In this document: positions 9,080-19,543 of the stretch, in pieces | Position numbering within the stretch: position 1 is the stretch's first letter | How the letters are laid out: the number at the start of each line of letters is the position of its first letter | Assembly (NCBI RefSeq): GCF_032118995.1 | Contig: NC_092655.1 | Span: 9,849,917 to 9,913,916, forward strand | DNA from: Asterias amurensis | Lineage: Eukaryota; Echinodermata; Asteroidea; Forcipulatida; Asteriidae | DNA: 64,000 nucleotides | Direction: 5' to 3' | Notes under the pieces: generated by a model | The model's database searches: none | The model's input: the letters and a program-made list of their open reading frames with translations, nothing else | What the model was told of the DNA's origin: nothing | Position numbers and translations under genes: made by a program

Positions 9080-9400
9080 AACTAAAATAGTCAAATGACT
9101 ACTTAAAAAAATTAAGTTGACAAATTAGTTGCCTTGCATTACTAATTAATTGCATTGCATTACTAATTAATTGCAATGCATTACTAATTAATTTTTGTGC
9201 ATTACTAATTAATTTTCGTGCATTACTAATCCAATTGAGAGGTTAGTCAAATAAGACACTTTTTCATGACTAATTATAATTAGTCAAAATTGCTCATGAA
9301 TGACTACCTTTTAATTAGTCAAATAAGACTGTCTACATGACTATTTTTTTTGAGTCAATTGACTAAATAAAATTTTCAGTGTAGGGGCTTGTGAAAACTG
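9080..9400 (+). repeat. AT-rich block with ATTACTAATTAATT repeats and a 20-bp palindrome
   Basis: About five copies of a 23-24 bp GCATTACTAATTAATT unit lie at 9137-9232. They are followed by the perfect palindrome TGACTAATTATAATTAGTCA at 9267-9286 and further TAATTAGTCAAATAAGAC copies. The block ends near TTTTCAGTGTAGG. It looks like the remnant of a palindromic non-autonomous element, but clear TIRs were not found. Confidence 0.6.
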
Positions 9401-9432
9401 TTCCACAAAATTCAGCCTCGGGGCCAAATACC

Positions 9433-9813
9433 TTAAAGGAACGTTACAGAATTGGGTTTTGCTAACAAACAGTTGCTGGCAGTGTAAGCTTTTTGTGTAA
9501 TCCAGACATAAACTGACAAACCTGTAGAAATTTGAGATTGATCGGCCATCTGGGTCACTAGAAAATTATGAAAATCGATTACACATGACATCTTGCATGA
9601 CATCGATTAAAAAAGAAATGAATAAAATACTCACTTGGCGAATAAACTCCAGCAGGAAATTAGTTTTATTTATTTCTCATCAAATATGACATTTCAGACA
9701 GAATTATTTCAAGTGGTGTTTTCTACATCATCATCAATAAACCGTGTAAGTTTTATGGCAACCTGTGATATTATACATTTGTTTTCTTACCAATTCTGTA
9801 TTCTGTAATGTTA
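9433..9813 (+). mobile_element. Non-autonomous TIR element (GTTACAGAATTGG family)
   Basis: The left end TTAAAGGAACGTTACAGAAT and the right end (reverse complement TAACATTACAGAATACAGAA) form imperfect TIRs. The interior has ACAAACCTGTAGAAATTTGA and a GATCGGCCATC module like those of the neighbouring TTTAAAG elements. It has no coding capacity. Confidence 0.6.
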
Positions 9814-9828
9814 GGTATGAGATAATTC

Positions 9829-10220
9829 TTTAAAGGCAGTGGACACTATTGGTAATTACTCAGAATAATTTTTGGCATAAAACCTTTCTTGGTGACGAGT
9901 AATAGGGAGAGGTTGATGGTATTTATTAAAGATTGTGAGAAACGGCTCCCTCTGAAGTGCCATAATTTTCGAGAAAGAAGTAATTTTCCACAAATTTGAT
10001 TCAGAGACCTCAGATTTAGAACTTGAGGTCTCGAAATCAACCATCTAAACGCACACAACTTCGTGTGACAATGGTGTTTTTTCTTTCATTATTATCTCGC
10101 AAGTTCGATGACCGATTGAGCTAAAATTATCACAAGTTTATTATTTTATGCATATGTTGAGATACACCAACTGTGAAGACTATAGTCTTTGACAATTACC
10201 AATAGTGTGCACTGTCTTCA
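9829..10220 (+). mobile_element. MITE-like element (GGCAGTGGACACTATTGG family), standard form
   Basis: It starts TTTAAAGGCAGTGGACACTA. It ends GACAATTACCAATAGTG, then GCACTGTCTTCA. Its interior (GGGAGAGGTTGATGG, CGGCTCCCTCTGAAGTG, TTTCGAGAAAGAAGTAATTT) gives the undisturbed order against which the rearranged copy at 7771 can be compared. It is non-coding. Confidence 0.7.
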
Positions 10221-10309
10221 ATAGCAAGAAAGAACAGGTTCAAGAAATACATTGTTTTCTTTAATTTAAATAATGCAGTTGTCATAACTGATGCAAAAGA
10301 CTATAATTC

Positions 10310-10390
10310 AGGGCCCAATTTCATACAGCTGCTTTAAGCACAAAATATAGCGGACAGCAAAATTATGCTATCCAGAAAAAGGGTTACCCA
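10310..10390 (+). mobile_element. Left-end fragment of the GGGCCCAATT MITE family
   Basis: The sequence AGGGCCCAATTTCATACAGC then TGCTTTAAGCACAAAATA matches the left terminus of the element at 6040. No right terminus is visible, so it is a truncated copy. Confidence 0.55.
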
Positions 10391-11734
10391 CACAACTACA
10401 CATATTTATACTTTCTTGCCTCGTTCTTTCATACATTGTATAATGCACAAAACTATTTTAATATTTTTGCATTCACAGGTAAAGGACATCAATTTTAATT
10501 TAGTATTTCAATAAGTAATAAAGAAACCAAAGGTATTTTATATAATGAAACATTTATTATAAAAGAAATTATAAATATTTTAAAAGAAAATTTAAACATT
10601 ATTATAAAAAGTTATAATTTTTTTTTTAATGTACACATTATTTGTGCAGTAATTTCACATTTCACAATCAATGGAGGTTTGGTATTAATTTACCAAGTAT
10701 TTAAGGGCAAGTAAAAAAAATACCAGTTGATCGTCCTGGTTTCTCAAAAAAGTGGAGGATGAAGGCCTTTTTATTTTTTATTTTTTATTTCTTTCAAAGG
10801 TGGCTGCAAAGCATTTTAAATCAAACTGGCCACCAATTCTTCAGTTTAAAGTCACCACTTACTTAATGTAGTTACAAGTTCTTAAAAGATTATTAAGTTA
10901 ATCTAGAAATACACAGAAAAAATGTGTCTTTTTGACAAAAAATGTACAATAAAAGATAGTAAAAAAAAAGATGCGGCCTCCAAATAGGATGAGGGAGGGA
11001 AAGATCAACTGGTATTTTTTTTTGGCCTAACAATGAATTATTTGAAATCATGTAGGCAATTTAAGGATTTTTGAGAAAAATAATCATTATGTTTCAAACT
11101 TAACTTCCATTATGAAAATGTTTCATTATGACAATAATTTTATGTTAAAAACTGTCACATTAAACTCCATCATTCAGGAATTTAGTTTTAATCAAAGAAA
11201 TAATGGACCCTTTAGGGCGTGTCTGCAGCTTCCTTATTTATTCCAACGCTTGCCAGCTGGCCAGTTCAACCATCTTAGATATAAATACAAATGATTCTGT
11301 GTGCATTTCCCGACAATCTTTTACATGAAACTGACTTACTACATGCCCAGCTATTGTCTTTACAGCGAGTCAAAAAGAAGTTGACTGGTATTGTGATGTT
11401 TTTCAAAACATACAAATGACACTCAAAAGTTCAGTAAACCATATTATTTAACCAGCTCTCTCCTGCTTAGTAGAAGAAGAAAAAAAAATAATGAAAGAAA
11501 TTGATCCTTCCTAAGAGGAGTATTCGTAATGTCTATTTTAATAAACATGATAATTAAAGGATACTTATTTTGCAAGCTGTCCACAAAATACACTTAAAAA
11601 AACTCAGTGAATGACTTTTTTATACCCGTTGCTACTTACTCAGATTCAGTCAAACATTAACATTCTATGGACAGCTACAACTGAATGCTTTGAAGTAAAC
11701 AGGCATAACTTCTTTGTTTCATTCCTTTTTTTTT
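10391..11734. other. Non-coding AT-rich stretch with a foldback
   Basis: No gene was recognised. The stretch is dominated by AT-rich and homopolymer-rich sequence and contains the inverted repeat annotated at 10713-11022. The 60-codon open frame at 11112-11294 has no recognisable feature. Confidence 0.6.
10713..11022 (+). repeat. Foldback: 20-bp perfect inverted repeat with 270-bp spacer
   Basis: AAAAAAAATACCAGTTGATC at 10713-10732 is the exact reverse complement of 11003-11022. The spacer contains a second weak complementarity (AAGGCCTTTTTATTT against AAAAAAAGATGCGGCCT). It may be a small foldback element. Confidence 0.75.
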
Positions 11735-11907
11735 AGCTGTTTCGTAGCGAAGCGCAGCGAAACAGCTCTTGTTTTTGTTAAAGTTTTTTTTATTAGCTGT
11801 TTCGTAGCGAAGCGCAGCGAAACAGCTCTTGTTTTTGTTAAAGTTTTTTTAGCTGTTTCGTAGCGAAGCGCAGCGAAACAGCTCTTGTTTTTGTTAAAGT
11901 TTTTTTT
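11735..11907 (+). repeat. Three tandem hairpin units, AGCTGTTTCG...CGAAACAGCT
   Basis: Copies start at 11735, 11795 and 11851 (56-60 bp), and a fourth lies at 12888 inside the next array. Each has 10-bp inverted arms AGCTGTTTCG and CGAAACAGCT around TAGCGAAGCGCAG, followed by CTCTTGTTTTTGTTAAAG and a T tract. The CGAAACAGCT arm also occurs near the end of every large unit downstream, so this hairpin is probably one terminus of that repeat family. Confidence 0.9.
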
Positions 11908-12229
11908 ATTATTATTATTATTTTTTTTTTTTTTATTTGTCATCTTCAGAAAAATTTCATATAAGTGCTGATTTGCAATGTTCCCAAAGAGCAGCTGCAA
12001 TGAAATTTTCAGGGATGAAAGGTATTGGTGCAATGATCATTGCGAAACAAGGATGTCATTATGACATAATCAGAAGTCACGTGACGTCATCTTAAAGGTG
12101 TTGTATTTTAAATGTTTGAAAATTTATAACAAATCAGCCACAAGAGACCGTAGGTTTCTGTTTGCGGGATTGGGGAGGAATAAATAAGGTCTTCATTTTG
12201 TTTCGTGTGCGTGACCTCACATGACCTCT

Positions 12230-12251
12230 ACTTCCGGTCGAAACCGGAAGT
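12230..12251 (+). repeat. Inverted ETS-like palindrome (first of six)
   Basis: Arms ACTTCCGGT and ACCGGAAGT flank CGAA. The same structure recurs once per large unit. In the fifth unit the left arm is mutated to ACATCCGGT near 16134. CCGGAAGT is the consensus core for ETS-family factors, and binding is not shown. Confidence 0.85.
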
Positions 12252-12834
12252 GGCCCTCTAATTCAAAATTGGAAAAAGATATGAAGTTGCTTTTAACGAT
12301 GTTAGTGCGTGGCAAGGGTGGGCAGTTCAAAAAAATTACCAATGACGTCACAAATTGCAACGGCGCCCTCTAGCGGCAGGATGAAAACTCTTCAAAATGG
12401 ACTTTTTGAAGATGTCTGTGGTGAAGTTTTTTGTAATCACTTTAAATTTTACACACAAGTTAACTGTCAGGCAGCCATCATATGTGTGAAGTTTCAGATC
12501 AATGACGTCATCGGGGGTCACGTGACGCGGCCTTAAAGGTGCACTTTTTGAACTAATATAACTCCCTAAGTAATTATGCGATCATGTTGAAACTTGGTAG
12601 GTTGTTGGATATTGACAAGTTCTTATGAAATATTAAAGGACGTCATGATGACGTCATCACATGATTTTTTATAATTTTTTCAATTTTTGCACCTTTAACG
12701 CATAAATTGCTATCTGAATATGGTATAATCCAAATTATTTTTTATTTATGCCACATTGGGTAAAATTGCTTTGAATACCCAACAAATTTAAAACTCAGTT
12801 GAGAAATTTGAAATTTTTGTTGACGAAACAGCTC

Positions 12835-12854
12835 TGCATTTGTGCACAAATGCA
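12835..12854 (+). repeat. 20-bp perfect palindrome near unit end (first of six)
   Basis: TGCATTTGTGCACAAATGCA is perfectly self-complementary and recurs at the end of each large unit, followed by the CTAGTT boundary. Its constant position suggests a terminal or recombination-related feature of the repeat. Confidence 0.9.
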
Positions 12855-15800
12855 ATTTAGCTCTAGTTTATTATTATTATTATTATTAGCTGTTTCGTAG
12901 CGAAGCGCAGCGAAACAGCTCTTGTTTTTGTTAAAGTTTTTTTTATTATTATTATTTTTTTTTTTATTTGTCATCTTCAGAAAAATTTCATATAAGTGCT
13001 GATTTGCAATGTTCCCAAAGAGCAATTGCAATGAAATTTTCAGGGATGAAAGGTATTGGTGCAATGATCATTGCGAAACAAGGATGTCATTATGACATAA
13101 TCAGAAGTCACGTGACGTCATCTTAAAGGTGTTGTATTTTAAATGTTTGAAAATTTATAACAAATCAGCCACAAGAGACCGTAGGTTTCTGTTTGCGGGA
13201 TTGGGGAGGAATAAATAAGGTCTTCATTTTGTTTCGTGTGCGTGACCTCACATGACCTCTACTTCCGGTCGAAACCGGAAGTGGCCCTCTAATTCAAAAT
13301 TGGAAAAAGATATGAAGTTGCTTTTAACGATGTTAGTGCGTGGCAAGGGTGGGCAGTTAAAAAAAAATACCAATGACGTCACAAATTGCAACGGCGCCCT
13401 CTAGCGGCAGGATGAAAACTCTTCAAAATGGACTTTTTGAAGATGTCTGTGGTGAAGTTTTTTGTAATCACTTTAAATTTGACACACAAGTTAACTGTCA
13501 GGCAGCCATCATATGTGTGAAGTTTCAGATCAATGACGTCATCGGGGGTCACGTGACGCGGCCTTAAAGGTGCACTTTTTGAAGTAATATAACTCCCTAA
13601 GTAATTATGCGATCATGTTGAAACTTGGTAGGTTGTTGGATATTGACAAGTTCTTATGAAATATTAAAGGACGTCATGATGACGTCATCACATGATTTTT
13701 TATGATTTTTTCAATTTTTGCACCTTTAACACATAAATTGCTATCTGAATATGGTATAATCCAAATTATTTTTTATTTATGCCACATTGGGTAAAATTGC
13801 TTTGAATACCCAACAAATTTAAAACTCAGTTGAGAAATTTGAAATTTTTGTTGACGAAACAGCTCTGCATTTGTGCACAAATGCAATTTAGCTCTAGTTA
13901 TTTTTTTTTTTATTTGTCATCTTCAGAAAAATTTCATATAAGTGCTGATTTGCAATGTTCCCAAAGAGCAATTGCAATGAAATTTTCAGGGATGAAAGGT
14001 ATTGGTGCAATGATCATTGCGAAACAAGGATGTCATTATGACATAATCAGAAGTCACGTGACGTCATCTTAAAGGTGTTGTATTTTAAATGTTTGAAAAT
14101 TTATAACAAATCAGCCACAAGAGACCGTAGGTTTCTGTTTGCGGGATTGGGGAGGGATAAATAAGGTCTTCATTTTGTTTCGTGTGCGTGACCTCACATG
14201 ACCTCTACTTCCGGTCGAAACCGGAAGTGGCCCTCTAATTCAAAATTGGAAAAAGATATGAAGTTGCTTTTAACGATGTTAGTGCGTGGCAAGGGTGGGC
14301 AGTTCAAAAAAAATACCAATGACGTCTCAAAATGCAACAGCGCCCTCTAGCGGCAGGTTGAAAACTCGTCAAAATGGACTTTTTGAAGATGTGTGTGGTG
14401 AAGTTTTTTGTAATCACTTCAAATTTTACACACACGTTAACTGTCAGGCAGCCATCATATGTGTGAAGTTTCAGATCAATGACGTCATCGGGGGTCACGT
14501 GACGCGGCCTTAAAGGTGCACTTTTTGAACTAATATAACTCCCTAAGTAATTATGCGATCATGTTGAAACTTGGTAGGTTGTTGGATATTGACAAGTTCT
14601 TATGAAATATTAAAGGACGTCATGATGACGTCATCACATGATTTTTTATAATTTTTTCAATTTTTGCACCTTTAACACATAAATTGCTATCTGAATATGG
14701 TATAATCCAAATTATTTTTTATTTATGCCACATTGGGCAAAATTGCTTTGAATACCCAACAAATTTAAAACTCAGTTGAGAAATTTGAATTTTTTTTTGA
14801 CGAAACAGCTCTGCATTTGTGCACAAATGCAATTTAGCTCTAGTTTATTATTATTATTATTTTTTTTTTTATTTGTCATCTTCAGAAAAATTTCATATAA
14901 GTGCTGATTTGCAATGTTCCCAAAGAGCAATTGCAATGAAATTTTCAGGGATGAAAGGTATTGGTGCAATGATCATTGCGAAACAAGGATGTCATTATGA
15001 CATAATCAGAAGTCACGTGACGTCATCTTAAAGGTGTTGTATTTTAAATGTTTGAAAATTTATAACAAATCAGCCACAAGAGACCGTAGGTTTCTGTTTG
15101 CGGAATTGGGGAGGGATAAATAAGGTCTTCATTTTGTTTCGTGTGCGTGACCTCACATGACCTCTACTTCCGGTCGAAACCGGAAGTGGCCCTCTAATTC
15201 AAAATTGGAAAAAGATATGAAGTTGCTTTTAACGATGTAAGTGCGTGGCAAGGGTGGGCAGTTAAAAAAAAATACCAATGACGTCACAAAATGCAACAGC
15301 GCCCTCTAGCGGCAGGTTGAAAACTCGTCAAAATGGACTTTTTGAAGATGTGTGTGGTTAAGTTTTTTGTAATCACTTCAAATTTTACACACACGTTAAC
15401 TGTCAGGCAGCCATCATATGTGTGAAGTTTCAGATCAATGACGTCATTGGGGGTCACGTGACGCGGCCTTAAAGGTGCACTTTTTGAACTAATATAACTC
15501 TCTAAGTAATTATGCGATTATGTTAAAACTTGGTAGGTTGTTAGATATTGGCAAGCTCTCGTGAATTGTGAGACGACGTCATAGTGACGTCATCACACGA
15601 TATTTTATGATTTTTTCAATTTTTGCACCTTTAACGAATAAATTGCTATCCGAACATGGTATAATCCAAATTTTTTTTTTTTAATAGCCTGGATTAGTCA
15701 TAACTGCTTTAAAAAAAAGAATAAATTTCAAATTCAGTTGACAAAATTTAAATTGTTATTAACGAAACAGCTCTGCATTTGTGCACAAATGCAATCATGT

Positions 15801-17728
15801 CTAGTTATTATTATTATTATTATTATTTTTTTATTTTTTATTTGTCATCTTCAGAAAAATTTCATATAAGTGCTGATTTGCAATGTTCCCAAAGAGCAAT
15901 TGCAATGAAATTTTCAGGGATAAAAGGTATTGGTGCAATGATCATTGCGAAACAAGGATGTCATTATGACATAATCAGAAGTCATGTGACGTCATCTTAA
16001 AGGTGTTGTATTTTAAATGTTTGAAAATTTATAACAAATCAGCCACAAGAGACCGTAGGTTTCTGTTTGCGGGATTGGGGAGGGATAAATAAGGTCTTCA
16101 TTTTGTTTCGTGTGCGTGACCTCACATGACCTCTACATCCGGTCGAAACCGGAAGTGGCCCTCTTATTCAAAATTGGAAAAAGATATGAAGTTGCTTTTA
16201 ACGATGTTAGTGCGTGGCAAGGGTGGGCAGTTAAAAAAAAATACCAATGACGTCACAAAATGCAACGGCGCCCTCTAGCGGCAGGTTGAAAACTCGTCAA
16301 AATGGACTTTTTGAAGATGTGTGTGGTGAAGTTTTTTGTAATCACTTCAAATTTTACACACATGTTAACTGTCAGGCAGCCATCATATGTGTGAAGTTTC
16401 AGATCAATGACGTCATTGGGGGTCACGTGACGCGGCCTTAAAGGTGCACTTTTTGAACTAATATAACTCTCTAAGTAATTATGCGATTATGTTGAAACTT
16501 GGTAGGTTGTTAGATATTGGCAAGCTCTCGTGAATTGTGAAATGACGTCATAGTGACGTCATCACACGATATTTTATGATTTTTTCAATTTTTGCACCTT
16601 TAACGAATAAATTGCTATCCGAACATGGTATAATCCAAATTTTTTTTTTTTTTAATAGCCTGGATTAGTCATAACTGCTTTAAAAAAAGAATAAATTTCA
16701 AATTCAGTTGACAAAATTTAAATTGTTATTAACGAAACAGCTCTGCATTTGTGCACAAATGCAATCATGTCTAGTTATTATTTTTTTTTTTATTTGTCAT
16801 CTTCAGAAAAATTTCATATAAGTGCTGATTTGCAATGTTCCCAAAGAGCAATTGCAATGAAATTTTCAGGGATGAAAGGTATTGGTGCAATGATCATTGC
16901 GAAACAAGGATGTCATTATGACATAATCAGAAGTCACGTGACGTCATCTTAAAGGTGTTGTATTTTAAATGTTTGAAAATTTATAACAAATCAGCCACAA
17001 GAGACCGTAGGTTTCTGTTTGCGGGAATGGGGAGGGATAAATAAGGTCTTCATTTTGTTTCGTGTGCGTGACCTCACATGACCTCTACTTCCGGTCGAAA
17101 CCGGAAGTGGCCCTCTAATTCAAAATTGGAAAAAGATATGAAGTTGCTTTTAACGATGTTAGTGCGTGGCAAGGGTGGGCAGTTAAAAAAAAATACCAAT
17201 GACGTCACAAAATGCAACGGCGCCCTCTAGCGGCAGGTTGAAAACTCGTCAAAATGGACTTTTTGAAGATGTGTGTGGTGAAGTTTTTTGTAATCACTTC
17301 AAATTTTACACACACACGTTAACTGTCAGGCAGCCATCATATGTGTGAAGTTTCAGATCAATGACGTCATTGGGGGTCACGTGACGCGGCCTTAAAGGTG
17401 CACTTTTTGAACTAATATAACTCTCTAAGTAATTATGCGATTATGTTGAAACTTGGTAGATTGTTAGATATTGGCAAGCTCTCGTGAATTGTGAAATGAC
17501 GTCATAGTGACGTTATCACACGATATTTTATGATCTTTTCAATTTTTGCACCTTTAACGAATAAATTGCTATCCGAACATGGTATAATCTAAATTTTTTT
17601 TTTTTAATAGCCTGGATTAGTCATAACTGCTTTAAAAAAAGAATAAATTTCAAATTCAGTTGACAAAATTTAAATTGTTATTAACGAAACAGCTCTGCAT
17701 TTGTGCACAAATGCAATCATGTCTAGTT

Positions 17729-18401
17729 TTTTTGTTTTTTTGTTTTAGATAATTCTAGAATCAGGAATGAATTAATGCTTGTTCGCTTCACTGGGGTTTT
17801 GAGTGTCTGTTGTTGTTTTGTTTGCAATCATAATCGTGGTCAACTTTATTTTGATACACCCTGTATGGCTAACTTTTCGCTTTGTTATGTGAACAACCAC
17901 ATTAGCCATACATCACATTTGGGCATGCTGGAGAGACCTAGCTACGAACATAATTATCAGGGGGTCAGATCTTAAAGTAAGTAGGTTTTGGACTGGGGAT
18001 ACATGTGTATGTGCTATATGCCCATGACATGAGATGATTGCAAATACTTTTCCGCCCCTACAAATCAAAATCTCTGAGACCTGACCCTCCCCCCTGTCCA
18101 CACCAAAGTGGTGTTTCATTAACAATAATTTCAAACTTATGTGATTATTGAAATACACGCATTAGGGCAAATGGTCTCTGCCCGCCCATCTCCCTCATAA
18201 TTAATGACAGAAAATGTTGAGTTTAGCCAATAAGCCTCAGTATGTGAAACTCTTTTAACACTAAATCCTGCTGACCCTTTTCCCAACAGTATACCAAGAC
18301 AAAAACCATCTCGAGTGACATGTTTCAAACACATAAGTGGTCCTTGCATCGGCGCGATCCGCTTACATAGCGTCCTCAAGTGGCTTATTTAGTTTTATAA
18401 A
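17729..18401. other. Intergenic, no gene recognised
   Basis: Short frames exist on both strands (for example 17775-17975 plus and 18137-18379 minus), but none has a recognisable domain or splice support. This is the upstream flank of the MIPEP-like gene. Confidence 0.5.
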
Positions 18402-18412
18402 AACATGGCGGC
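18402..18412 (+). promoter_or_regulatory. YY1-type motif at the start of the likely first exon
   Basis: AACATGGCGGC fits the AANATGGCGGC YY1 consensus, a motif common at or just downstream of start sites of housekeeping and mitochondrial genes. It is followed by GC-rich sequence in an otherwise AT-rich region. No TATA box was noted. Confidence 0.5.
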
Positions 18413-18517
18413 GCCCGTGTGACTTAACAATTTTTGTTATGCTGAGAGTGAGATGTGTGGCCGTTGTTAGTTTTCTTGCGTTTGAAAATCATTATTGTCA
18501 GTATTTTACGGGTAAAG
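18402..18517 (+). other. Probable non-coding first exon (5' UTR) of the MIPEP-like gene
   Basis: The segment ends GGTAAAG|GTAAGT, a near-perfect donor at 18518. The next acceptor in register is TTTATTTTCAG ending at 19321, 18 bases before the ATG at 19340. A tiny upstream frame (ATG GCG GCG CCC GTG TGA) begins inside the YY1-type motif. The transcription start is not known. Confidence 0.45.
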
Positions 18518-18699
18518 GTAAGTTGCGTTTGCCAAGAATACCGCATCAGACTGTTATTACTATTCAGTGTTTGATCCAAAGTAAATAAAATCTCAAAATA
18601 AATGACTGATACTGATAATAATAAATAACATAAATATGGATGGTGATGAGCGACGTCTCGTCAGTTGGTTTAATTTGACTTTGACTTGAGCAAGGGGGA

Positions 18700-18890
18700 A
18701 GTTGACACTATTGTTAATAACTCAAAATTATAATCGTCATTAAACCTTTCTTGATTAGGCCTACGACTTATATGGGGAGAGATTGATAGTTTAAAACATC
18801 GAGAAAGAAGTAATTTTCCACGAATTTGATTTTAAGACCTCAGTCCCTCGGATCAGATTTAGATTTAGAATTTTGGGGTTGCACATAAAC
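18700..18890 (+). mobile_element. Decayed copy of the GGCAGTGGACACTATTGG element
   Basis: The order TTGACACTATTGTTAATAAC, TTAAACCTTTCTTG, GGGGAGAGATTGATAG, AGAAAGAAGTAATTTTCC and GAATTTGATTTTAAGACC follows the element at 9829 with substitutions and deletions. The right end is missing. It lies in the first intron of the MIPEP-like gene. Confidence 0.6.
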
Positions 18891-19339
18891 CAGGCAGTAT
18901 TTGCAAAAAAAGTTCTATGATCTTGAAATGGATTGCAAGGCCAATCTTGTAATACCCACGGCATATTTTTTGATATAAAAACTATTAAAATGAATGGCTT
19001 TAAATGTTAAAACTTTAAATCAAGTTGAAATTTCAAGAAAAGCAAGGATGATATTTTTATTAAGCCTTTGTTTTAGGGGAAAAAACCAAATGCCAAAATC
19101 AACACCCGAAACACACACACATTAAAACTTTTTTATTATTTTAAATTTGAGTAACTTGGCATATTCTTTTGTTTATGAATTGAAATTTGTGTTTGTTCCC
19201 CTTTATATGTGTGCTGCTTGGCATCATTGGCAGTTACCAAAAGCATGATACTTTTAAATATTATCTATGTACATCACAAAGGGTTTAAAATAAATGCAAT
19301 TTTTGTATACTTTATTTTCAGGAGTAGGCCTTAGTCATC

Positions 19340-19543
19340 ATGTCTGCATGTAGGTTGTGTCTGCAGCGACAGATCTTTAAACAATTGAAGAGCCGTTTAT
19401 CAAGCAATGGCCTCTATCGATCAAGACTCACTCTCAGGTCAAAGGTCAAGGGTCAGAACCGAGGAGTGACCACCTGGTCCCCACTGGCAGCAGCTTTTAA
19501 TGCGAAGCTGAAGAGTCTACCAAATACAAGTGGGAGGAATGTG
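19340..19543 (+). CDS. MIPEP: Mitochondrial intermediate peptidase, first coding exon
   Basis: It starts at a genuine ATG in TCATCATG and runs 68 codons to a strong GTGAGT donor at 19544 (phase 0). The first 40 or so residues contain many Arg and Lys, with Ser and Leu, and no Asp or Glu, as expected for a matrix-targeting presequence (MSACRLCLQRQIFKQLKSRL, then SSNGLYRSRLTLRSK). It continues GVTTWSPLAAAFNAKLKS, which resembles the 'STSWSPVGAAFN' start of mature vertebrate MIPEP. The enzyme is an M3-family metallopeptidase that removes an octapeptide from imported precursors in the matrix. Its HExxH zinc site lies far downstream and is not in this window. The identification rests on this exon together with the next one, and the family comparison is from memory. 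Confidence 0.65.

Larger units (their letters stand above)
11908..17728 (+). repeat. Tandem array of six ~950-1030 bp units
   Basis: The units are about 11908-12868, 12869-13899, 13900-14845, 14846-15806, 15807-16776 and 16777-17728. Each runs from a (TTA)n/T tract and TTTGTCATCTTCAG to TGCATTTGTGCACAAATGCA and a final CTAGTT. The first three end in CAATTTAGCTCTAGTT and the last three in CAATCATGTCTAGTT, and the latter also share a diverged AATAGCCTGGATTAG segment, so there are two subfamilies. Unit 2 is longer because it carries an extra hairpin at 12888. Each unit holds several TGACGTCA-type sites. The 60-80 codon frames that recur once per unit are not supported as genes. Confidence 0.9.

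Noticed and set aside
11934..17400. Recurrent 60-80 codon frames (for example ending IAKQGCHYDIIRSHVTSS)
   Set aside because: They occur once per tandem unit at the same place, start at different positions through homopolymer tracts, and resemble no known protein.
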